Positions 42,488 to 51,900 of a stretch of DNA of 64,000 bases are shown one piece after another. A model generated the notes under the pieces. It ran no database searches. It saw nothing but the letters and a program-made list of their open reading frames with translations, and was not told where the DNA came from. Made by a program: the position numbers and the translations under genes. The first letter of the stretch is position 1. The number at the start of each line of letters is the position of its first letter. Source of the DNA: Aldehydirespirator sp028819505 (lineage in GTDB: Bacteria; Actinomycetota; Acidimicrobiia; Acidimicrobiales; Aldehydirespiratoraceae); assembly GCA_965207755.1 (NCBI GenBank), contig OZ242297.1, forward strand, positions 3,410,001 to 3,474,000, read 5' to 3'.

Positions 42488-42793
42488 CTAGCCGGCGACG
42501 GCGGCAGGACCTAGGCGGGGTAGGCCATGGCCGCATTGCAGCCCGAGGCTGGCCCAGTCGAAGAGCACCGACCGCATCTCGTCACGGGCTTCCGCTTCGG
42601 AGCACCCGAAAGCCAAAGCACCCGGGGCCGCATAGCACTCGGCGACGAACCCGGCCGGCGACCTGATCGCCTCCACGGTGATGCGCCTGTGAGCTTCGTC
42701 CACCCAAGCGCGGACACGCCGCTCGTCGCCCGGGCCGAGAGGCGGCAGTTCCTCAGCGCTCTCATCGACTCGCTCGACGGGGCGGGCAACCAT
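42488..42793 (-). CDS. HicB-like small protein
   Basis: 101 residues. The pattern GFVAECYAAPGALAFGCSEAEARDEMRSVLFDWA resembles the HicB/UPF0150 antitoxin fold (a strand followed by an acidic helix), but no HicA toxin is visible next door. It could be an orphan antitoxin. The resemblance is moderate. Confidence 0.5.
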   Translation of the reverse strand: MVARPVERVDESAEELPPLGPGDERRVRAWVDEAHRRITVEAIRSPAGFVAECYAAPGALAFGCSEAEARDEMRSVLFDWASLGLQCGHGLPRLGPAAVAG

Positions 42794-42860
42794 GAACCGA
42801 CGCTATCAGCCGGGCAGTCGCCGCTGGCCCGCGCTCGAAGCGGACACCGAGCAGCCGGCC

Positions 42861-43631
42861 TCAGTAGCCGATGACGGCGCCGCCGTCGACCCGCACGACC
42901 GAGCCGGTCACGAAGCTGGCCCGGGCGCTGCACAGGAACGCGATCACGTCGGCCAACTCCGAGGCGCGCCCGAACCGGCCCATGGGGATGGAGGCCCGGT
43001 GGCGGTCGCGCACCGCCTCCGGGGTGGTGCCCTCGGCGGTCGCCCGGGCCGCCTGGGCGCGGGCCAGCGCCCCGGTGTCGAACTGGCCGGGCACGACCAC
43101 GTTCACCAGCACCTCGGGGGCCAGTTCGATGGCCAGCGACCGGGCGGCGGCGGCCACCCCGCTGCGGAACACCCCCGACAGGGCCAACTCCGGCGAGGCC
43201 TCCACCACCGACCGGGCGGTGATGTACACCAGGCGCCCGTCGCCTCCGGCCCTCAAGTGCGGGACTGCGGCCCTCGTGACCGCCAGCGCGGGCCGAAGCA
43301 TCCGCTCGTAGGCGGCCACCTCGTCGGCCGCCGACACCTCCGTAATCCCTCCCGGAGGTCCGCCGCTGGTGTTGACCACGCAGATGTCGAGGCCGCCGAG
43401 CAGGGACGCGGCCTCACCCACCATGCGGGCGGGCTCGCCGTCGACGGCAAGGTCGCCAGCCGCGGCCACCGCACCGGGCAGCGCGGCGGCGATCTCGGCA
43501 GCCAACTCGGCCCGGCGCCCCGAGACGGCCACCGAGGCGCCCTCGGCGGCGAGGGTCTCCGCGGTGGCCCGTCCCAGTCCCGCGGTCGAGCCGAACACGA
43601 TCGCCCGCCGCCCGGCCAAACCCAGATCCAT
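42861..43631 (-). CDS. Atypical SDR-family protein lacking the YxxxK motif
   Basis: 256 residues from the ATG at 43631. The Rossmann cofactor motif is VFGSTAGLGRATAETLA, near the TGxxxGxG pattern, followed by NTSGGPPGG in the NNAG position. The catalytic stretch is YITARSVVEASPELALSGVFRSGVAAAA; where classical members have Tyr-x-x-x-Lys this has Ser-Gly-Val-Phe-Arg. Proteins of this group may be substrate-binding or have altered chemistry. The frame continues upstream through the 45-bp repeat array, but the ATG at 43631 is the sensible start. Confidence 0.85.
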   Translation of the reverse strand: MDLGLAGRRAIVFGSTAGLGRATAETLAAEGASVAVSGRRAELAAEIAAALPGAVAAAGDLAVDGEPARMVGEAASLLGGLDICVVNTSGGPPGGITEVSAADEVAAYERMLRPALAVTRAAVPHLRAGGDGRLVYITARSVVEASPELALSGVFRSGVAAAARSLAIELAPEVLVNVVVPGQFDTGALARAQAARATAEGTTPEAVRDRHRASIPMGRFGRASELADVIAFLCSARASFVTGSVVRVDGGAVIGY

Positions 43632-43695
43632 GGTGGCGGAAGCTAGCGGCCCGGCCCGAGTCGGCGGGGCTTCGGCGGGGCTTCGCCGTGTCAGT

Positions 43696-43875
43696 TCGCT
43701 CCGCTCACGGGCCGCTCGGGCCCGGCTTGCCCGCTCCAACTCGCTGCGCTCACGGGCCGCTCGGGCCCCGGGGGCCCGCTCCAACTCGCTCCGCTCACGG
43801 GCCGCTCGGGCCCCGCTTGCCCGCTCCAACTCGCTCCGCTCACGGGCCGCTCGGGCCCGGGGGGCCTCGCTCACC
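43696..43875 (-). repeat. Four 45-bp repeats upstream of the SDR gene
   Basis: Four copies start at 43696, 43741, 43786 and 43831 with exact 45-bp period; each contains TCGCTCCGCTCACGGGCCGC. The array is in frame with the SDR gene on the minus strand but also lies in the gap before ridA. An exact inverted 27-bp match to part of the unit occurs at 48884-48910, so the element is dispersed. It is not a CRISPR array (no spacers). Confidence 0.85.
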
Positions 43876-43932
43876 ACACCAGCGGTGCTCGCCTCCGCCT
43901 ATTCGCTCGGCCCCTGGGCGCGGTAGGGTCGG

Positions 43933-43938
43933 TATACA
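43933..43938 (+). promoter_or_regulatory. -10 TATACA for the RidA-GlcG operon
   Basis: GTCGGTATACAAG (TATACA 43933-43938) precedes the RidA ATG at 43972 by 33 bases, with AGGAGG in between. The 11 bases CGGTATACAAG recur exactly at 53489-53499. Confidence 0.5.
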
Positions 43939-43971
43939 AGATTCGCCTGACGTTCACAGGAGGATCCGACA

Positions 43972-44439
43972 ATGTCCTACGAGCAAGCGGCCCGCGACGC
44001 CGGCGTCGACCTCGACATGCCCCTGCTGAGAGCGGGCAACTTCGACCTGGTGGCCCAGGTCCACGACGTGCTGTTCGTGTCGGGCTCCATCGCGCTGGCC
44101 CCGGGAGGCGGCGGGATCGCGCACATCGGCCGCCTCGGAGACGACATGGACATAGAAGCCGGACAGGCCAGCGCCCGGGGCGCTGCCGAGGCCATCCTGG
44201 CGTCGGTGCATCAGCACTTGGGCAGCCTCGACGAGGTGCGGCGGGTGGTACGGCTCACCGGGTACGTGGCCAGCGACCGAGGCTTCAACGCCCAGCCCAA
44301 GGTGATCAACGGCGCCAGCGACCTGATGATCGAGGTGTTCGGCGAGGCCGGCAGGCACGCCCGCTCCGCCATCGGCGTGGCCGAGCTTCCCCTCGGCGCC
44401 TCGGTCGAGGTCGAAGCCATATTCCAGATCAAGCACTGA
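43972..44439 (+). CDS. RidA/YjgF-family protein
   Basis: 155 residues with a clear AGGAGG ribosome site. The family Arg is present (HARSAIGVAELPLGASVEVEAIFQ), unlike the paralogue at 1862. The N-terminal extension MSYEQAARDAGVDLDM is longer than RidA itself, typical of Rid subfamilies with LDMP openings. It is likely to be a deaminase of enamine or imine intermediates. It forms an operon with the GlcG-like gene. Confidence 0.9.
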   Translation: MSYEQAARDAGVDLDMPLLRAGNFDLVAQVHDVLFVSGSIALAPGGGGIAHIGRLGDDMDIEAGQASARGAAEAILASVHQHLGSLDEVRRVVRLTGYVASDRGFNAQPKVINGASDLMIEVFGEAGRHARSAIGVAELPLGASVEVEAIFQIKH

Positions 44440-44486
44440 ACTCTCCCACTCCACCCACCCCCGATACCCCAATCCAGGAGCAATCC

Positions 44487-44915
44487 ATGAACACGATGAG
44501 CGTTGAGACCCTCACCCTCGAGGGCGCCAAGCTTGCCGCCGACGCGGCGCTGTCCACCGCGGCCGACGAGGGCCTGGCGGTGTGCGTGGCCGTGGTCAAC
44601 GCCACCGGCAACCTGGTGCTGGTACACCGCATGGACAACGTGGTGGAGATCGCCCTCGAGAACGCCATCGCCAAGGCGGTGGCCGCGCTGACGTTCAAGC
44701 GCGACACCGGCGCACTGTCGGACTACTTCCAGACGGACAAGTCGCTCGGCCCGCCCATGACCGCCCGCCACCACATCCTGGCCGTGGAGGGCGGCGAGCC
44801 GCTGACGACCGCGGCCGGCGCCATCGTCGGAGCACTGGGCATCTCCGGCGCCAAGCACGCCGAGGACGTGGTGTGCTCACAGGCCGCAGCCGAGGCCTTC
44901 AAAGCCGCCACCTGA
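44487..44915 (+). CDS. GlcG/HbpS-family protein
   Basis: 142 residues. The family pattern is plain: LEGAKLAADAALSTAADEGL, CVAVVNATGNLVLVHRMDN and KAVAALTFKRDTGAL, with GALGISGAKHAEDVVCSQAAAEAF at the end. GlcG-like proteins accompany glycolate or diol utilisation, and HbpS binds haem; the exact role is unknown. It has an AGGAGC ribosome site and lies 47 bases after ridA. Confidence 0.87.
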   Translation: MNTMSVETLTLEGAKLAADAALSTAADEGLAVCVAVVNATGNLVLVHRMDNVVEIALENAIAKAVAALTFKRDTGALSDYFQTDKSLGPPMTARHHILAVEGGEPLTTAAGAIVGALGISGAKHAEDVVCSQAAAEAFKAAT

Positions 44916-44936
44916 GACAATCCGACGGGAGCGCAG

Positions 44937-45062
44937 GCGGCCATCAGCGCCATCACACTCGCCGAACTTGCCGCCGGCCCACACGCAACCGACGACCCGG
45001 CCGCGCGCAGCCGCCGCCAAGACCGGCTCCAACGAACCGAAGCCGCCTTCGACCCCCTCCCT
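44937..45062 (+). pseudogene. Remnant of a VapC PIN-domain toxin
   Basis: The translation contains AISAITLAELAAGPH then ARSRRQDRLQRTEAAFDPLP, the middle of VapC-type PIN proteins. There is no start codon and the N-terminal DxS part is missing; after AAFDPLP the frame loses the family. It is a fragment of a lost toxin gene in the accessory region. Confidence 0.75.
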
Positions 45063-45144
45063 GCGGCGCTGATGGCCGCTTCATGTCTCTCCGATTCGTA
45101 TATGTGGATCTGCCCATACTGTATAAGACATCCTCCACAAACTG

Positions 45145-45150
45145 TATAAT
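45145..45150 (+). promoter_or_regulatory. -10 TATAAT next to the AAA_14 gene
   Basis: TGTATAAT, with TATAAT ending at 45150, is six bases before the GTG at 45157. A second TATAAG lies 23 bases upstream. The spacing fits a leaderless or near-leaderless transcript, although GGAGG also precedes the GTG. Confidence 0.45.
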
Positions 45151-45156
45151 GGAGGG

Positions 45157-46479
45157 GTGGGGGAGTACAGAGAGGCCGGAGGGGCGAGCGCCGGCAGGGA
45201 GTCTGCCAGCGACGACACACTGACCCCGCCGGGGTATCTGCCCAGGGTCGTAGACAGCGAGATGCGCCGCGGACTGAACGCCGCGGGCTGGATTGTCGTC
45301 GAGGGGCCCCGCGCCTGTGGCAAGACGTGGACGGGTCTCCGATTCGCACGTAGCGCGCTGCGCCTCGACACCGATGTCAATGCTCGCGAATTGGGCGAGA
45401 TCGAGCCCGCCACCCTGCTGAGAGGGCCCGCGCCGCGGCTGATCGACGAGTGGCAGGTCGTGCCCAGCCTCTGGAACCATGTCCGTCACGCCTGCGACGC
45501 GACAGCCGAGCGGGGGCTCTTCATCCTGGCGGGTTCGGCCCAGCCCGCGGACGACGCCACCCGCCATACGGGCGCCGGGAGAGTCCGCCGCATCCGGATG
45601 AGGCCGATGTCGCTGTTCGAATCCGGGGACTCGACCGGCGAGGTGTCCCTGAACGACCTGCTCGAGGGGGCGGAGTGCAGCGCGGCGCGCTCCGCCACGA
45701 CGCTGCACGACATGGTGGCGATGCTGTGCCGCGGCGGCTGGCCCGGCCAAGCAGGTGTGCCGGTCGATGAGGTGCAGCAGAACCTGCGGGACTATCTGGG
45801 GGAGGTTGCCCGCACTGACATAGGGCACCTTGAGGCTGCGCCCTCACACGACCCGGAGGGAGTCGAGCGGCTCTTGCGGTCCATTGCCCGCAACACCGCC
45901 ACCGAAGCCAACTACTCGACGCTGGCGGCTGACACCGAGCCCGACCCCCTCCATCGCCACAGCGTCCGCAGCTACATGCATGCGCTGCGCCGCCTGTTCG
46001 TCGTCGAGGAGCAGCCGGCGAGTTCGCTGCACCTGCGCTCCAAAGCTCCGTTGCGGAAGACGCCGAAACTGCATCTCGTCGATCCGTCGCTGGCCGCGGC
46101 AGCCCTCGGCGCGAGCCCCAGCCGGCTCCTGGCGGACCTGGAGACGCTCGGCTTGCTCTTCGAGTCGATGGTCTTGCGAGATCTCCGCGTCCTGTCCCAG
46201 CCGTCGGCGGGACGGATCTCGCATCTGCGCGACGCTTACGGGCAGGAGGCCGATGCCGTCGTCGAGCGGCCCTCCGGCGAGAGAATGCTGGTGGAGGTCA
46301 AGCTCGGCGGGGCCAACAACATACAGGCAGGAGCCGACTCGTTGTTGCGCATAAGCGCCAACCTGCCCGACAGCGGCCCGCGGCGCCGCCCAGCGCTGGT
46401 CGTCGTTACAGCCGGCGGCTACAGCTACACCCGTGCCGACGGGGTCCGCGTCGTTCCGATCACGCTGCTCGGCCCCTGA
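45157..46479 (+). CDS. AAA_14/DUF4143 ATPase
   Basis: 440 residues. Walker A is GPRACGKTWTG (about residues 50-60); the acidic pair is RLIDEWQVVPSLWN, and sensor-like LFILAGSAQPADD follows. The C-terminal DUF4143 part includes FESMVLRDLRVLSQ then AYGQEADAVVE and MLVEVKLGGA, a nuclease-like EVK motif (ExK). Proteins of this class are common in bacterial accessory genomes, with no firm biochemical role; the ATPase with nuclease-like fold suggests a toxin or defence protein. It lies in the vapC-remnant region. Confidence 0.85.
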   Translation: MGEYREAGGASAGRESASDDTLTPPGYLPRVVDSEMRRGLNAAGWIVVEGPRACGKTWTGLRFARSALRLDTDVNARELGEIEPATLLRGPAPRLIDEWQVVPSLWNHVRHACDATAERGLFILAGSAQPADDATRHTGAGRVRRIRMRPMSLFESGDSTGEVSLNDLLEGAECSAARSATTLHDMVAMLCRGGWPGQAGVPVDEVQQNLRDYLGEVARTDIGHLEAAPSHDPEGVERLLRSIARNTATEANYSTLAADTEPDPLHRHSVRSYMHALRRLFVVEEQPASSLHLRSKAPLRKTPKLHLVDPSLAAAALGASPSRLLADLETLGLLFESMVLRDLRVLSQPSAGRISHLRDAYGQEADAVVERPSGERMLVEVKLGGANNIQAGADSLLRISANLPDSGPRRRPALVVVTAGGYSYTRADGVRVVPITLLGP

Positions 46480-46849
46480 GACCCTCACCCCGACATTCTG
46501 ACTCGTCGCTAGGGCGGCCAGCGCCCCCGGACCAGGCTTTGGCGCGATGTCCCTGCGCGAGACGATCGAGCGGATCCGATCAAGTCCCGAACCTCCCAAC
46601 GAGGAGACCTCGCCCCGCTTGAGGTATGCCAGCAACTCCGATGCCGCCTCATCAAGCCGCTCGACCAGTTCGTTCGCCATGGAACCCATTGTCGCACACC
46701 CCTATGACATCTGTCAAGCATTTACCTGCCATTATAATATGTTTCCATCGCGCTCCAGGGGGCTTTAACATTCTGCTCAGCTTTTAAGAACTATAGCTAA
46801 AAGTTTCAAAGACTCGTATAGTCGCTGAGATCGGCTGGAGGTGTCGGGC
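46480..46849. other. A/T-rich intergenic region with promoters
   Basis: Between the two ATPase genes, 46690-46830 is markedly A/T-rich for this chromosome. On the minus strand TTGACA (about 46721-46716) with a GACAAT ending seven bases before an ATG (46680) looks like a promoter for a short leaderless frame MANELVERLDEAASEL, whose downstream part runs antisense into the ATPase gene; it may be a gene remnant. On the plus strand TATAGT (46817) lies 28 bases before the next gene. Confidence 0.4.
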
Positions 46850-48022
46850 ATGGACCCCATTTCGAATCCCTACAGTCCAGGCGCCGGAAAGCGTCCGCCG
46901 GCGCTTGTCGGCCGCGACGACCAGATAGAGGCGTTCGATGTGGCAGTGCGACGGCTCGCCCTCGGTCGGTCGGACCGGAGTCAGATGCTCACCGGCTTGC
47001 GCGGCGTGGGCAAGACCGTGCTGCTGCGCGAGTTCCGTGACGTTGCTGCCGGGCACGGCTGGGTCAGTCAGAGCCTCGAAGCCAGCGAGGACAGCCCCTT
47101 CATCCGTCAGATCGCGGCCGCTGCTCAAGGCGCCCTGCTCGATCTCACGCCAGGTCGCCGGCTCTCGCAGATTGCCTCTCGTGTGCTCGGGGTGCTCAAG
47201 TCGTTCCAGCTGTCCTGGGACATCCCGGAAGCTGGCACGATCACCCTCGGCGTCGACCCGGTAGACGGCCGGGCCGACTCGCGCATCCTGCAACGAGACT
47301 TGACAGATCTGCTGCGAGAGGTGGCCCAGCACGCCAAGGACCGCAACAAGGGCGTCGTAGTCACGATCGACGAGATACAGCATCTGCCCAAGCAGCACCT
47401 GAGGCCGCTGGTCGTTGGGCTGCATGAGATCAGCCAGTTGGACCTGCCCCTGCTGATGGTGGGCGCCGGCCTTCCCTCGGTCCTGGGATTGCTGGGTGAG
47501 GCCCGCACCTATGCGGAACGACTCTTCAGCTTCGTCGATGTCAACAGCCTCGACGACGGTGCCGCCGCCCAGGCACTGACCGAGCCGGCCTCAGTCGAGG
47601 GCGTGTCGTGGGACGACGGCGCGATCGAAGAGGCGCTGTCGCTCACCCAGGGCTACCCGTACTTCCTGCAGGAGTTCGGCAGGCAGGCCTGGCGCATGGC
47701 CGAGGACCCCGACCGGATAACCCGACAGGACGTGCTCGACGCAGCCCCGCTGGCGCGGGCGGAACTTGACGCCGGGTTCTTCCGTGTCCGCATGGATCGC
47801 ACGACCGACGCCCAGCGGGCCTATCTGTCGGCCATGGCCGCGATGGGAGCCGGCCCGCATCGCTCCGGCGATGTCGCGGCCGCGCTGGGCAAGAAGACCA
47901 CGCAGGTTGGCCCGGTACGCCACTCCCTGATCCAACGAGGCCTGTGCTATTCACCGCGCCATGATGTGATCGCCTTCACGGTCCCAATGTTCGACGAGTT
48001 CGTCCGCCGCCACATCGCCTAA
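46850..48022 (+). CDS. AAA ATPase (AAA_16/Cdc6-like)
   Basis: 390 residues from the ATG at 46850, with GGAGG upstream. Walker A LTGLRGVGKTVLLREF (about 50-65), Walker B VVTIDEIQHLP, sensor 1 LLMVGAGLPSV, then FQEF-type lid and a winged-helix C-terminal part (SGDVAAALGKKTTQVGPVRHSL). This is the STAND/archaeal-type ATPase pattern seen in mobile and defence genes. A GTG nine bases earlier is in frame. It stands alone between two toxin-antitoxin areas. Confidence 0.88.
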   Translation: MDPISNPYSPGAGKRPPALVGRDDQIEAFDVAVRRLALGRSDRSQMLTGLRGVGKTVLLREFRDVAAGHGWVSQSLEASEDSPFIRQIAAAAQGALLDLTPGRRLSQIASRVLGVLKSFQLSWDIPEAGTITLGVDPVDGRADSRILQRDLTDLLREVAQHAKDRNKGVVVTIDEIQHLPKQHLRPLVVGLHEISQLDLPLLMVGAGLPSVLGLLGEARTYAERLFSFVDVNSLDDGAAAQALTEPASVEGVSWDDGAIEEALSLTQGYPYFLQEFGRQAWRMAEDPDRITRQDVLDAAPLARAELDAGFFRVRMDRTTDAQRAYLSAMAAMGAGPHRSGDVAAALGKKTTQVGPVRHSLIQRGLCYSPRHDVIAFTVPMFDEFVRRHIA

Positions 48023-48123
48023 TCGACGCCGCTGCTACGTGCCACTGCCACGCGCCGAAGGGCCCGACAGCCCGAAGCGGTCCATCTCCTCGGAGTGCTG
48101 CACTTGGTGCTACACTTCATGCC

Positions 48124-48363
48124 ATGCCGACGAGCCTTCCCCGCCACGCCGTCACGGAGACCGACGAGATCACGCAGATTCTCGATGATGCGTCGCAGCG
48201 GTGGGCTGATGCCTCCAGGGCCAAGCTCATCGTGCTCGTGATGCGAGACTGGGCTCGGGGCGGCGCGTCGCCGCTCTCGCGTGCTCGGGCCCGCGGGGAA
48301 CTCGCCGGCTCGTTGCCGGGCTCCTCCGAGTTGTACGACCGGGCCGGGGACTGGCCCGCGTGA
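48124..48363 (+). CDS. VapB-like antitoxin
   Basis: 79 residues, with DEITQILDDASQRWADASRAKLIVLVM, helical and without classical AbrB motif, overlapping by four bases the PIN-domain gene. The position and coupling identify it as the antitoxin. A TACACT at 48111 with TGC upstream is seven bases before the ATG, so the transcript may be leaderless. Confidence 0.7.
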   Translation: MPTSLPRHAVTETDEITQILDDASQRWADASRAKLIVLVMRDWARGGASPLSRARARGELAGSLPGSSELYDRAGDWPA

Positions 48364-48755
48364 TAGTGATCGACGCCAGCTGGATCGTGGCGTTGCGCGA
48401 TCCGGACGACGACCATCACGGCCAAGCGGTGGCGACTGCCGGCGAGATCGCCGACGAGGATGCGGTCCTTCACCCGGTCACCCTCGCCGAGTGCCTGGTC
48501 GCGCCGGCGAGACTGGGGATGCTCGAAGAGGCGCTCGCCGGGCTTCGAGCCTCGTTCGATCTGGCCGATGTCGATCGGGACGCACCGGTTCGGTGGGCTC
48601 GCCTGCGCGCCGATGCCGGACTGCGGCTTCCCGACGCCATCGTGCTCGACACCGCGCTGCGCCGGCGCGCCCGTGCGGTCGCCACCTTCGACGAGCGGCT
48701 TGCCGCTCGGGCTGCCGGCCACGGCATCGAAGTGCTGGGCACAACCCCCTGCTGA
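48360..48755 (+). CDS. vapC: VapC toxin (PIN-domain ribonuclease)
   Basis: 131 residues. It opens VIDASWIVALRDPDDDHHG and has the acidic residues of the PIN site: Asp in VIDASW, Glu in LAECLVAPARL, Asp in LPDAIVLDTALRRRA and in VATFDERL. VapC enzymes cut tRNA or rRNA. The GTG overlaps the antitoxin stop. Confidence 0.93.
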   Translation: MIVIDASWIVALRDPDDDHHGQAVATAGEIADEDAVLHPVTLAECLVAPARLGMLEEALAGLRASFDLADVDRDAPVRWARLRADAGLRLPDAIVLDTALRRRARAVATFDERLAARAAGHGIEVLGTTPC

Positions 48756-48883
48756 GCGCCTCCGGGCCCAACGACTGGGCCGCTGCGGCACCACGGCCCT
48801 CGGGTCTTGGAGTTCGAGGCCGACGCAGCCTCAGAGGCCGCGCAAATAGGCGGACCAATCCGGCCCATACGGGGCGCGGCCGT

Positions 48884-48910
48884 GGCCCGAGCGGCCCGTG
48901 AGCGCAGCGA
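48884..48910. repeat. Inverted copy of the dispersed 45-bp repeat
   Basis: 27 bases (GGCCCGAGCGGCCCGTGAGC and onward) are the exact reverse complement of 43741-43767. This copy lies 80 bases before the indolepyruvate oxidoreductase start. Confidence 0.85.
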
Positions 48911-48989
48911 ACAAGAGCGGGAATGGCACCCTTGCGACACGACTGGCTTCCACCTATTCGCGGACGCTCTCGAAGTATCCTTGAGCGCC

Positions 48990-51900
48990 ATGTCCTTGAA
49001 GTCCGGTGCCGAGGCAACGCCTCGGGGCTTCGATCTTGATCAGAAGTTCACGCTGGAACGGGGGCGGGTGCTGGTCACCGGGGTGCAGGCGCTGGTGCGG
49101 CTGCCGCTCGACCAGCACCGCGCCGACGCCTCCCGGGGGCTGCGCACAGCCACTTTCATCTCCGGCTACCAGGGCTCGCCGCTGGGCACCGTCGACCTCA
49201 CCATCGAGCGCCACAAGGCCCTGCTCGAAGCCCACGACGTGGTGTGGGTGCCCGGCGTCAACGAGGAGCTGGCCGCCACCGCGGTGTGGGGCAGCCAGGA
49301 GCCGCTGCTCGGGCCGCTGCGGAGCCACGACGGCGTGGTGGGCATGTGGTACGGCAAGGGCCCGGGCGTGGACCGCTGCGGCGACGTGTTCAAGCACGCC
49401 AACTTCAAGGGCACCGCCCCCAACGGCGGGGTGCTGGTGCTGGCCGGGGACGACCCGCTGGCCAAGTCGTCGACGCTGCCCACCCAGGTGGAGCCCGCCT
49501 TCTACGACGCCCAGATCCCCATCCTCTACCCCGGCTCGATGCAGGAGGTCATCGACCTCGGGCTGCACGGCATCGCCCTGTCGAGGTACTCGGGCCTGTG
49601 GACCGCGTTCAAGATCGTCACCACCGTCGCCGACGGGTTCGGCGTCGCCGAGGTGGCCCCGGACCGGATCGTGCCCGTCGACCCCGGACTGGAGATCGAC
49701 GGGGCGCCGTGGCGCCACGTCCAGCGGCCCGGCCTGGTGACGCCGCTGAGCCTCGAGCAGGAGAAGGACATCGTCTACGGGCGCATCGAGGCGGCCACCG
49801 CCTACGCCGCAGCCAACGGCCTCAACGAGATCAGCGGGGCCGCCGGGGCCGCCCGGCTGGGGATCGCGGCGGCGGGCCGCACGTTCACCGAGTTGCGCCA
49901 GGCCCTCGACGATCTCGGCCTCGACGACGAGGCTCTGCGCCACTTCGGCATAAGGCTCCTGCGTCTGGGGATGGTGTGGCCGGTGGAGCCCGGGATCGTG
50001 CGCCGCTTCGCCTCCGGCCTCGACGAGATCCTGGTGCTGGACGAGAAGCGGGCCTTCATCGAGCTGTTCGTGCGCGACATCCTCTACGGCCGGGCCGGCG
50101 CGCCCCGGGTGGTGGGCAAGACCGACGAGCGCGGCCGCCGGCTGGTGCCCGCCGACGGCGAGCTGAGCGCGGATGTGATAGCGGTGGTCGTCGCCGAACG
50201 GCTCCGCTCCGGGGTGCTGGGAGGCGAGGTGGGCGCACTGCCGCCTGCGGTGGAGGCCCGCCTGGCCCTCGTCGAGGCGGCCTCGAAGGCGGGCGCCGCC
50301 GAGGTGGCCCGCGCGCCGTACTGGTGCAGCGGATGCCCCCACAACCGCTCCACCGCGGTGCCCGAGGGCTCGTTCGCGGCGGCCGGGGTGGGCTGCCACG
50401 CCATGGCCCTGTGGATCGACGGGCGGGCCCAGATCGTCCATCAGATGGGCGGCGAGGGCGCCACCTGGATCGGCCGGGCGCCGTTCACCGACCGGCCCCA
50501 CATCTTCCAGAACGTCGGCGACGGCACGTTCTTCCACTCGGCCAGCCTGGCGGTGCGGGCCGCTGTGGCCGCCGGCGTCGACATCACCTACAAGATCCTC
50601 TACAACGGCGCGGTCGCCATGACCGGCGGCCAGGACGTGGCCGGCGTCATCGGAGTGCCCGAACTGACCCAGTCGATGGCCGCCGAGGGCGTGAGCCGCA
50701 CCATCGTGTGCAGCGACGACCCGGACCGTCACGCCGGCGGCGCTCCGCTGGCCCCCGGCGCCGAGATCTGGGGCCGGGACCGCCTCGAGGAGGCCCAGCT
50801 CCTGCTGCGGGACACGCCCGGCGTGACCGTGCTCATCTACGACCAGCAGTGCGCGGCCGAGAAGCGCCGGGAGCGCAAGCGGGGCCTGCGGCCCACGCCG
50901 ACCGAGCGCATCTTCATCAACGAGGCGGTGTGCGAGGGCTGCGGCGACTGCGGGGCCAAGAGCCATTGCCTGTCGGTGCAGCCGGTCGACACCGAGCTGG
51001 GCACCAAGACCCGCATACACCAGTCCTCGTGCAACTTCGACTACACCTGCATCGAGGGGGACTGCCCGTCGTTCATCCGGGTCAAGACTCGGGCGGCCAA
51101 GGCCGGGCCCGCCCACGCGGCTGCGACTGCGGCCGGGGCGGCAGGGACCGTGCGGGCCCAGCCTCCCGCCGGCATCGCCGAGCCGGACCGGCCCGTGCCC
51201 GGTCCCGGCGGGTACGGCGTGTTCATGGCGGGCGTGGGCGGCACCGGCGTGGTGACGGTCAGCCAGGTGCTGGCCACCGCGGCCCTGCTCGACGGCCTCG
51301 ACATCCTGGGCCTCGACCAGACCGGGCTCAGCCAGAAGGGCGGGCCGGTGGTGTCGCATCTGCGCTTCTTCACCGGCGAAGCCTGTGGCGCCAACCTGAT
51401 CGGCGCGGGCGACGCCGACTGCTACCTGGGCCTGGACCTGCTGGTGGCCGCCGACCCCAAGAACCTGGCCAAGGCCAGCCCCGAGCGCACGCTGGCGGTG
51501 ACGTCCACCAGCAAGCTGCCCACCGGCGACATGGTGGCCCACGTGGACGAGACATACCCCGACATCGACGGGATGCTGGCCGCCATCGACGGCGCCACCC
51601 GGGCCGGCGACAGCGTCCGCCTCGACGCCGACCGGATGGCCGACACCCTGCTGGGAACGGCCATGCCGGCCAACGTGCTCGCCCTGGGGGCCGCCTACCA
51701 GGCCGGCGGGATCCCGGTGTCGGCCGCCTCCATCGAGCGGGCCATCGAACTGAACGGGGTGGCGGTGGCGGTCAACGTCGCCGCCTTCCGGTGGGGGCGG
51801 GTGTACGTGCGCGACGGCGCCGACGGCCTGGTCAGCCTGGCCGGGGCGGCCCCCGCGGCCGCGACGCCGGAGACGGCCGCGGCCGCGCCCGGCCTGGGCC

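Noticed and set aside
42201..42793. A complete HicAB toxin-antitoxin pair
   Set aside because: The HicB-like gene is plausible but its neighbour lacks the short dsRNA-binding fold with the HicA His, so no pair is called.
44582..45223. A 213-residue plus-strand frame across GlcG and the vapC remnant
   Set aside because: It is a shifted frame of the GlcG gene and has no family match; the remnant is in a different part and called separately.
46473..46689. Small minus-strand gene MANELVERLDEAASEL as a functional protein
   Set aside because: It has a good promoter and start, but the frame runs without a stop far into the antisense of the ATPase gene; at best a remnant, so it is described only in the intergenic entry.
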